NCBI GenBank assembly: GCA_004802725.1
Contig: SGPM01000052.1
Coordinates: 4,267-68,266 of the forward strand
DNA: 64,000 nt
DNA from: Antrodiella citrinella
Taxonomy: Eukaryota; Basidiomycota; Agaricomycetes; Polyporales; Steccherinaceae
Reading direction: 5' to 3'
In this document: in pieces, positions 55,297 to 64,000 of the stretch
Layout of the letters: each line of letters starts with the position of its first letter
Numbering within the stretch: the first letter of the stretch is position 1
Program-made: the position numbers and the translations under genes
The notes under the pieces: generated by a model
Databases searched by the model: none
The model's input: only the letters and a program-made list of their open reading frames with translations
Told to the model about the DNA's origin: nothing

Positions 55297-57400
55297 ATGA
55301 TGCTCCGAGTCACTCTCATCGCTATCGTCTTCGGGATTGTCTTCGTCCAACTCGTTCTACGGAGATTTCGGTCCGCACCGCATGGAGCAGCTCCTCCCGG
55401 ACCTCCTCGCAAATGGCTACTGGGTAACTTACTCGATCTGCCCAAGGTCCGACCCTGGGAGACGTACCAAGCATGGTGTGCACAATATGGTATGTTGTTA
55501 TTCATCAATTTTGTCTGAGCAGAAGTGAACTGTCTATGTTGTAGGAGATGTCATCTATCTAGAGCTCCCATCAAGACCGATCATAATCCTTGGCACGGTG
55601 AAAGCTGCGACGGCTCTTTTGAATGGTAGATCAAACGTGTATTCTGGTAGAGCTCGGTCTGTGATGCGAGAGCTGTAAGTCCAGCACAACCTCACTCGTG
55701 CTTATCGTGCTCACTAGTACTCGTTGTCGCTAGGATCTCGTGGAGCTGGTCTTTACCGTCGATGCCCTATGGTTCCACTTGGCGTATTACCCGCAGGTAC
55801 TTCCACGAGCACTTCGCGGGCCCTGTTATTCGTCAGTACCACCCAATTCAGCTTAAAGAAACTCGAACTTTGCTTGCGCGACTCGCGGACACGCCTGAGA
55901 GGGCTCGAGAGCACATTCGCAGGTATGTCGATTGAAGTCTAACTGATGATTTGCGTCATAACGATCTGCTACAAGCCTCTCAGGCTCTGCCATCATGCGT
56001 GTGGTGTATGGTCCACGCACCCGGGCACAGATGCTCGAATACGTTCGATTGGCCGACGAAGGCTTAGAGTCAGCCAGAAGGATGGTAGTTCCGGGAGCCT
56101 TCTTGGCCGAATCACTGCCCTTCCTCAAGCACGTTCCAGGGTGGATGATCGGTGGTGGCGCACGTAGGTTTGCGGACAAACACAGACCTATCGTGCAGAA
56201 GATGCGCGACAAGCCTTTCGAGGAAGCTAAAGCGGCTATGGTTCGTTACACTCGTCGGTTGTAGCGCTATTATCCTGATATTTCTGACAGGTAGCGGGTG
56301 ATTATGTGCCGTCAATCGTGCACAATCTAATCAGACAGCTGCAGGGAGATAACGCAGGCCTCACACTAGAACAGGACAGGTTAGCTAGAAATGTTGCGGG
56401 AGTCGCATATGCAGGTTTGTCCACTCCCATCCCGCTCGTTATCGTGCCCGAGGCTGAATCTCAGCGTGTAGGCGCTGCCGGAGCGGTATTGTCCGTTAGT
56501 ATTTTCTGCGGTACCTAGCTGACTTTTATATTTGTATCAGAATACATCGGCTGTGGAGTCGTTTATTCTAGCCATGGCGCTGTTTCCGGAGGTGCAAAAG
56601 AGGGGGCAAGCAGAACTGGACTTGCACGTTGGCCCGAGTCGGCTTCCGGACTTCGGAGACCTGAAATCCCTGACCTATGTCAAGGCCATTGTCATGGAGA
56701 CTCTGCGATGGCTGCCGAGCGCACCCCTTGGCATCCCTCACGGTCTCACAGAAGACGATGAATGGAATGGGTATCGTATTCGAAAGGGAACCATGGTCGT
56801 CCCGGTACGTTACTTGATAGCATAATCCTACGATTTAATTGACCTAGATTATAGAACCTTTGGTGAGTCACACTGCTTCTATATCACTTGCCCATCCTTA
56901 TGATCATATGCAGGGCGATGCTGCACGATCCTGAGGATTATCCTGAACCCCACAACTTCAATCCTGACAGATTCATAGGAAGTGATGGGCTTATAGATAC
57001 ATTTGTCCGCGATCCTAGATCCATCGCATTTGGCTTTGGAAGACGGTAAGCTACTAGCATTGACATGGCGTGATGAACCCTGTACTCATCAGATGGTGTA
57101 TGTCTAGCATATGTCCTGGGTCCGATTACGCCATAAGCCTTCTGTCCATCTGCGTCGCATCTGTGCTGCATGCGTTCGAAATCAGCGCTGGATTGGATGA
57201 AGTTGGTCAACCAGTGCTGCTCTCCTCGGAGGCAAGCAGCGAGGCGCTCTCGTACGCTGGTCCACTTTCACTCCTTCACCTTGTTTTCATTTGCTTATAC
57301 TGGCGCACACAGATACCCACTAGATTTTCCGCGACATTTGAAGCCGCGGTCAGCGCGATTGGAGTCTCTGATTCAGGAGGTAGACTTGCAATATGATTGA
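55297..57400 (+). CDS. Cytochrome P450 B (basidiomycete, ordA-like)
   Basis: Starts MMLRVTLIAIVFGIVFV (membrane anchor), then PPGPPRKWLLGN, and ends at 57400. ExxR is present as ETLR, the PERF element as PDRF, and the haem loop is FGFGRRICPG. The I-helix oxygen-binding motif reads AGANTSAVES across exon junctions and uses a 14-nt microexon at 56472-56485; the equivalent region of P450 A lies in a larger exon. Both genes share nearly all other intron positions and blocks such as AELDLHVG followed by LPDFGDL, so they are a tandem duplicate pair. Confidence 0.87.
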
Positions 57401-57762
57401 GATTTAGAGTGCGATATGAGGGTGGTGGGAAATGAGTGCTCTGATCCGATCTTGCCCATAGTTCTAGATATGTGTACCAGCATTTTACAATTTGAGTAAG
57501 ATACTCCGTGCTGTGCCATGCCAAACAAGATAGAAACACAGATATCGAAGGCAGCAACCAAGCTGACGTCAGACAGAGAAACCGCCTGTTTGCGCATGTT
57601 TTCCTGACTAAAAGTCTAGCGTGCCTATGTCGGTGGCTCCGAAAAACGCAGAGGACAAGGACAACAGTGTTTGACTTATCGGGTGTAGTATCGACATGAC
57701 CAGATTGGGTTTCATATATATGTACACGCCATTGGCGCAGTCCATCTACACTGATGGCAGAT
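57401..57762. other. Convergent intergenic region
   Basis: Short region between P450 B and the kinase-like gene on the opposite strand. No gene. Confidence 0.4.
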
Positions 57763-58645
57763 CTAGAACATCTTCTCCAACATACCAATATCATGCTCCT
57801 TCAGCAGTGCTAAGGCCTCCACGTCCCGGTGCCATCGAATCTGAGAGGACAATGCTAGAGGGTAAGTGGCCACGTCTTCCTTACCCACCCAGTCAAAATC
57901 GCTTAGGAGCGCTTTGTGATCCTCAGAAACAATGACATTCGGGGGACGCAAGTCTCCATGGACAAGACCCTCCGCGTGCAACGTAGTTATAGCCTTGCGA
58001 ATGCTCGCCTTGACGTCCACTGGGTACAGGTCTCCTTTGAACCGTTTCTCGTGGATATATTCCATCACGATCATTTTCAGCGGGCCTTCGTATAGTCGGT
58101 GCGACAAGCCTTCATGATAGCCACCAGTCATATCGTCTTCGCTATTGATATTCAAGAAGTAGTGCAATTGCAGGGCCATCCCTGCGACAGCGAGCACCTT
58201 GTGCGCGACGAGGCCGTATCGGCTGACGAATTTGACCACGGCCGTTTCCCCAGACTCTCGCTCAGCCGTGAATGTCACGTCGTTTTTGAGTTGAAGGTTC
58301 CAGAGTACGTGAAAGTGTCCGTCCATGTATGGGGCTTGTGTACGACGTCGGGTAGGGAAAGACCCGGGGATGAGCGAATCCAAATTTGAAAGGAGGGATA
58401 CTATGCGCTTCATCGACCGTTTCAGAGTACGAGCTAAGCTGGGCGAGACGTTGACGGAGGGATGTGAGCACACGTGCGAGGCGAAGCTGACGTGGTTCCT
58501 GAAAGATGAACCGTTCTCCGATGGACATCATCTCCGTTAGCGGCTGAACAATGATCTTGCTCGTCAAGACCGCGCCAAATATGCAGAGCCAAGGTCCCGC
58601 GGTGACGATGATGAACCCCGGGCAGCAGCATCGGTCACGAATCAC
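57763..58645 (-). CDS. Kinase-like protein of an Agaricomycete family, frame broken
   Basis: The C-terminal part (57763 to about 58330) has kinase-like motifs: VVKFVSRYG, IVMEYIH (hinge), VHGDLRPPNVIV (HxD loop) and LLSDFDWVGKED (DFD). Upstream, in another frame, GPWLCIFGAVLTSKIIVQPL and LRQRLAQLSSY match the usual N-terminal part of this family. The two frames meet near 58320-58340, next to a CCCC run, so a one-base indel separates them. The N-terminus beyond 58645 probably continues through an intron near 58700 but I could not define a start. Likely a pseudogene or a sequence error; members of this family are lineage-expanded and of unknown substrate. Confidence 0.55.
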
Positions 58646-60319
58646 AGCAACCTACCTAGACTCATTAAGCCAACGAAGTTGCGACGAGAACGGGGAGACG
58701 ACTTACTTGTGGTTGCTTCCACAAATTCAGCAGCGAGAGCCCGGCCTAACTGGTCACGTCGCAGCCGCCATCACCGAAGGAACGTTATGTTCGCACAACA
58801 CCAGAGCAGCCGAACATCTACTTAGGTGTTTAAGGCCCACGCTCGTTGCATTGTACCCGTCTTCGACCACGTCTTGTTGTAGGATTTTGTTCAGTTATTC
58901 CGTCATTTGATGACCTATCTGGGGTGCTGAATTGATCATTGGTGTGAATGGCACCTACGGTGGATGTGAGGTCATGTACGAGGGAGACAACTTCAGCAAC
59001 ACCTCTGAATCTTGACGTACTCCTTTGAAATCGCACCTTTGGACACAGGTCTTGTACTATCCGTATCTTTCTCGAGACTGAGAAAGGCTGTAGAGGGAGA
59101 CAAGGTTGTCGACTTAAGCGTCTTCAAAGATTCATATGCATGGATAAAATGACGACGTACTATCATAGTATATCCTGAGATCATTTGATAGCGCGCTTGC
59201 TATATCCTCGTCTTCGTAGTCTCCTCTTCCGTGGCTTCCTCCGCACTGACAACGAGATGCACATATGACGTGTCTTGAGGACTTTATTGATTTCGGAAGG
59301 GTATGGCTGGTCCTGTCCAATCCCGTCAACATCCTCGACGGCGGAGAGTTGGTTCTTGGTACCAATGGCTAAGAGATCTAGAACAGGCTGAAAATTGCAT
59401 AGACATGAGTGGCGTGTGGACGCGCTGCAAGGTGGGACGTACAGTGTAGAATTCGATTGAGATTAACCGACATGGTACCTATGCCAGTGATAGATTTATT
59501 TCCGCATATGAGGAAGCAGAGTCGTCAAGGCGTGCTCCGTCTGTTCTTTGAGGATCTCGAAGGAGTACACCTTGAACTTGGCATTGCGAGCACGATCAAA
59601 CAGCATCCAGTTGATCTGGACGGTCGGGGTTCACGGGTCCATTGCTGCGCAATTGTTTTAAACTGGACGCTCTCTACGGCAATGGCATGGTGATATAGAC
59701 AGTGGAAGAAAGAGAGAGACTCAGTCCCGGTCGACCGCGACCGATGGGGCGTCTAATTATGATACGCGAATGGCGGGCTCAGACCACTCCAGGAAGTCAA
59801 AGTTTGACGACCATCTTAAATTTGCTGGTCTATTCCAATTTCCTTCAGTGAGCACTGAGCTTGCTGCTACAGCACAAATATTCTGTTTTGTCTCTTTTCA
59901 ATGTACGCCGTAAGACTCGAGGAAAAATTATCCCTGGAGCCCGAGTCGTCGTACGCGTAACGGGACACACTGGTGGCACCGACTCGCACTCGCAGTCATC
60001 TGGAAGATGACTGGTACTAGGCTCTCAGGCAGCAGATGCCAGTGCATTCAACTACCAGCCCTGCAACTACCGCATGAGTACGTGTTATTTCACATACTTT
60101 GATATTGTATATTCATATCTGAAGTGGCAAATACAGGTTCTTATGAGATGTGACGTTTCTCATGGTGCCGTTCCATTGGGATGACATTGCAATTATACAG
60201 CTTGGTCACAAGTCCTCCGAGTTCGAGGGAGATATCGTGACACCAATGAGCGTTCCCCCACAATTTTTCTATTAAACAACGGCGGAGATCACTCAACTCT
60301 TCCTGCATTGACCGCCACC
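58646..60319. other. Gene-poor stretch, no supportable gene
   Basis: It may contain the unresolved 5' exon of the kinase-like gene near 58700-58790; otherwise only short frames. Confidence 0.35.
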
Positions 60320-61955
60320 ATGTCTATCCCTCCGGAATACGAACAAACCCACAACGACCTCCAAGCCATCATTGATAATCCTCCTTCGCTCACAGACCAA
60401 GAGAAAACGAATGTCATCAACGGTCTCAGTGACGAAGTAACCAGCGCTGAGGCTGAGAAGACCCTTATGGACGAGATCACTGCCCTCGCCGGTGCCACCT
60501 TCGAGGTCGACAACTCTTTCAATAATATCGCCCGGATGTTTGAGAAAGTCCAGACTGCAGGAGCATCCCCAGAACTGATCAAGGATGTGAACGGTTTGAT
60601 CAGCACATGGGGTGGACATCACAGGGTACGGTCTGAAGTACTTCACTTGAAACCGCTGATGAAAATGTTGTGCAGACATTCAAATCGCTAGTGTGGAGAT
60701 CGCGGGAGGTCGCTGGGAAAGCCATGGCGGCAGCTGATGGTGAGACTGCTCCTGCATGTTTTCCAGGATTTACGAAGCTGATGCTTAGTAGACTTTTGCC
60801 GCGATTTTCTGCCTTTCCTCGCGGACGACACCGTGTCCCTTGAATCAAAGAAACGCGAAATCGAGTTTTACATGAAGGTTTCACTCTGTTGCTTTCCACG
60901 CATCGTTTGTGATCGCTTATAATTTCTCAGGAACTCGAGAGGGACGAACAGGCTTCTCGAGACATGTCGCAAGGTTTCACTGACCTGCGTAAGAATGTCG
61001 AGGCTTTCCAAGTCGAATGGAGGAGGATTGTTGACAAATACAAGCTGGACGCAATGAACGCCAGGATCACTGAGCTAGATGGTATCATCAAGAACCTTGA
61101 ACACACTCTCAACGAGTACGTTTATGATCAACTTCACCAGCGATATGGCTAACCTCAGCTTGGGACCTTCAGTCTCAATCGCAAGGTAGAGTTGATGTTC
61201 CCGATGACCCTCAAGACTGATACCTCCCGCAGATCAAAGATCTCACCGTCGCTATCGGTGCTCTGTCTGCCGTGTCGGGAATCTTAGGCTTCCTCAGTTT
61301 CATTTGTCCAGTGTTTATGATAGCGGGTCTGGTATGTGCATCCTGCCACCTTTTGAAGGACGTCCGCTTACCATACGTACAGTTCGGGGTCGCCAGTGTG
61401 GCCGTTGCGAGGTCCCTCAAGATTAAGGCCGAGAACGAGAAAAGCAGTGCGTGTTTTCTGATGTAAAGGCTGCAAACACGCCAATGACCCTCGTGAACAG
61501 AGGTCATTCGTGATATAGCAACAAACAAGGCAGATCGGGCGATGATTCAGGCTACTCTCAGGGCCGTGCAACAACTCAAGGCCGGCCTCGATGCTTCCCA
61601 GCTTGACTTCAACGTGATCACAACCAAGCTTGGCACATTTGCCCACGTCTGGGCCGTCGTAAGTCTCGCTCATGCTCGTATATAGTATCCAGCTTACTTT
61701 GTCTCTCGCAGATTCGTGCCGATATCCAAGCTATCAAAGAGAAATTGGAATATGCTTCGGGTACCGAGTCGAAGGCAGTGAGTGTCTTCCATGCCCTCGA
61801 GTCTCGTAGAGCTCCACATGACTCCACGACGACAGCTTCTGAAGGCTCGCCTTACCAACGCTGGCAAACTCTATGCAAGTTTGGCTCAAGCCCTGCGAAA
61901 GTACCAAAACGTGGTCACCCCTGATCATTCCATGTTTATTGCGTTGAACATCTGA
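60320..61955 (+). CDS. Coiled-coil protein with central hydrophobic hairpin (alpha-pore-forming-like)
   Basis: Ten exons: 60320..60625, 60676..60739, 60792..60877, 60931..61115, 61173..61185, 61233..61331, 61383..61446, 61501..61658, 61712..61777, 61836..61955; 386 aa, all phases checked. Strong Kozak (gccaccATG). The protein is mostly amphipathic helix with heptads, interrupted at about two thirds by a hydrophobic hairpin (ALSAVSGILGFLSFICPVF then GVASVAVA). Long helices around a membrane hairpin is the layout of ClyA/XaxA-type alpha-helical pore-forming proteins. I infer similarity of architecture only; cytolytic activity is unproven and a structural coiled-coil role is possible. No signal peptide. 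Convergent with a similar gene at 62433. Confidence 0.8.
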
Positions 61956-62432
61956 GGTACCACTATGTTTTGTCGTCTAGGCCCCACGGGGCATTAACAT
62001 GTACCATGTCTCTGGCGGCTATTGATGTCTGGATCGGATTCATTCTTGGAAATGTAGTCTTTATCTTCAAACACCTTGTAAGACAAGTCCGCGTAGGTCC
62101 GACGTACTGAGGTAAAGAAGAACGGCTGCGTAATAGAACCTTTCAGGACCCGTTCCACCGGACCTACTGATGGCCAGACCTACGGTGTGCGCACCCTTCC
62201 TACCAGATCTACTTACATTTGGTCTGCTGCACCATTCTCTCGTTAACCTATTCCTGACCTGACCTCTCTGGGACGCAGCTCGGGCCTTCGAAGGGGCTTG
62301 GTTGCACTGAGTACTCACGACATGACGAGTTTTCAATCAAAATCGCAGGGATGCTTGACTCAAGAAAAGACATCATATATTCATTGGATACAAAAGATGA
62401 CGTGAGTAGTTGAAAAGCGAGGCATTCGACGA
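61956..62432. other. Convergent 3' region between the two coiled-coil genes
   Basis: No gene. A small perfect palindrome GCCCCACGGGGC lies at about 61980-61991, 25 nt after the stop of the plus-strand gene. Confidence 0.4.
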
Positions 62433-64000
62433 TCAGTTGGACAACGGAGCTTTGGCGTAGATATCGAGGAGCTTGATAGAAACGCCCAGGACCTCCTTCA
62501 ACATGTTGACCTGAGATACGAAAAGCTAGGTTCGTTGGGTGATCAGTTGAAAGTGTTATGAGAATTGAGAGAACACTTACCGGATCAGTGACGGGAGTCT
62601 GCTTTTCCAGGAAGCTTCGGATCTTGTCCTGCTCAGCAGAGAGCTGAACATACCGACATTAAGACATAAGCGCGATTGTGAGCAAGGGATCGACACCATA
62701 CCTGGCTGAATGCGTTGGTAGCCTTGGTCATTCTACCAGCAAATTTGGTGATACCGGCGCAGATATCGATGATAGAGGAAGGCACGGTTGACGCGTCACC
62801 AATGCGGACTTGGTCGTTCTCCAGAGCTCGGACCTGAGCCTTCAGCTTGTCGATCTTGGAGTAGAGCGCTGGAGGACGGAGAATGTCAACTTTGCCCCTC
62901 TGCTAGAGGGCATTCGTGGTGAGGGAATTCGTGGTGACATACCTTGACGCTTTGCCTGGGCTGCCTTCAGCTGAGCGTCGAATTTCATCAGCTCCGGAAC
63001 GCCGTCGGCGACAGCTTTGAGCTAATACATGGTGTCAGATGGAAATGAGGCAATGAAGTACATCAACCCTTACAAGAGCTGAGAACGCAGAGATGGGAGA
63101 GCCACTGATAACACCCGCGAACGCGCCCGCCCCAAGCTTGAGGTATGCGACGATGGGGGTCACCTGTGACAGTGCATTTTTAGACAACGCTTCTCAGACA
63201 GCAAGGAAGTTCACCTACGACATCAACCGAGATGCTACGTAGGGATATCAGAACATCCACACTCTGCGGAGTGAACGAAGACCACTTACGACTCAATCTC
63301 AGTATTTGCGCTATCAATTTGGGAGGTCAAATCGAGGAGCCTCTTCTTGGCCTCAGAGTCTTTGTTCTGGATCTCTTTCTCTACCTTCACGCCATAGGCC
63401 CTCAGCGCGTCGACGAACTTCTCGAACTCTTCGGGCTGCTTGAAAGCGACAGAGCCCTTAGCCAATGTGATCTACATCGCATGAACTCATTATAGAGTCG
63501 ACAAACTTAAGAAACTCTCAGTACTGACCGAGTTCCAGTTCTTCAGTTCCGCAATCTTCTCCGAGAACGATACATCATCCATCATGATGAGATCTATCAT
63601 ATCTCCACGGAAATCTGCATCCGCTGAACGTCAGTATGCGCGGGCTTACAGCCTTGTTTACGCTCACCGTCAGCGGAGGCTTTGCCACTTCCCGAGATAC
63701 TCCGGGAATCCCAGAGCAATTCTTCATAAGCCTATAACGTATAAAGCCATACTCCTGCATGTTCGACTGTCCTAATCGATCGAAAGATCATACCTCGCGG
63801 TGAGTTTTGGCCTCGCGTTTGGAAGGAATATTGGCTTTCTCGACGAGGTTCTGTATGTCGAGGAGACGAGTGTCGAGGTCGTTGCCGTCCTTCACGAGCT
63901 CCTGCATTTCTTTGATCATCTGAACAAGGGTCTGCGGAGACTTGGAGGCCTCTTCAATGGCCTTGTTGGCGTCCTCGCGTGCCTTCTTAGAGATTTCGCC
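62433..64000 (-). CDS. Second coiled-coil/hydrophobic-hairpin protein, 5' end outside window
   Basis: The stop is at 62433-62435; at least seven exons continue to the right edge, where the frame is still open. Exons read SPQTLVQMIKEMQELV, a coiled-coil block, EEFEKFVDALRAYGVKVEKE, then a hydrophobic stretch LKLGAGAFAGVISG, then LYSKIDKLKAQVRALEND and the C-terminus LLDIYAKAPLSN. Same general layout as the gene at 60320 (long helices, one hydrophobic hairpin, similar exon size), so the two look like related or partner proteins. The function is unknown; a two-component pore-forming system is one hypothesis. Confidence 0.7.

Noticed and set aside
1..64000. CRISPR array or prokaryotic operon structure
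   Set aside because: No regular short repeats with spacers; pervasive spliceosomal introns show eukaryotic DNA.

Overview
The window is nuclear DNA from a filamentous basidiomycete, most likely an Agaricomycete. Genes are dense and split by many short introns (about 40-60 nt, GT...AG, several phase 1 or 2). The gene families fit this placement: F-box/LRR paralogs, small MGAI-type membrane peptides, a 7TM family typical of basidiomycetes, tandem P450s, and a kinase-like family common in mushrooms. Ns at the left edge suggest a gap or contig end nearby.

Layout. 0.6-17 kb is a lineage-specific accessory block. It holds three copies of a 70-79 aa hydrophobic peptide gene whose first coding exon is only the start codon. 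These are interleaved with four F-box/LRR paralogs: two intact, one frameshifted, and one cut in two. The cut copy is split by a 5.08 kb DNA transposon at 11629-16707. The element has 155-bp terminal inverted repeats with no mismatch and a multi-exon transposase whose supported splice phases all agree, so it looks young and possibly autonomous. This is the most notable item in the window. 17-24.6 kb is sparse: an APH-like kinase with one frameshift, an alpha/beta hydrolase, and long stretches without supportable genes.

24.6-51.4 kb is a core block: copper amine oxidase, LTO1, a WHI2-like BTB protein, a MED25-type VWA protein, DPH3, mitochondrial MTO1, a DUF2470 membrane protein, a 7TM protein, an amino-acid/GABA permease, DPB4 and an LSH/DDM1 SNF2 remodeler. 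Two divergent pairs share short promoters between functionally related genes: DPH3/MTO1 (translation and tRNA modification) and DPB4/LSH (replication and chromatin). The DPB4/LSH promoter carries SCB-, MCB-like and CACGTG motifs.

51.4-64 kb is again accessory: two tandem P450s, a kinase-like gene with a frame break, and a convergent pair of coiled-coil proteins with a central hydrophobic hairpin, an architecture resembling alpha-helical pore-forming proteins. The second of the pair runs off the right edge. Exon boundaries were placed by reading splice sites and checking phases by hand; where only a range is given, the model is not fully resolved. No tRNA, rRNA or CRISPR array was found.
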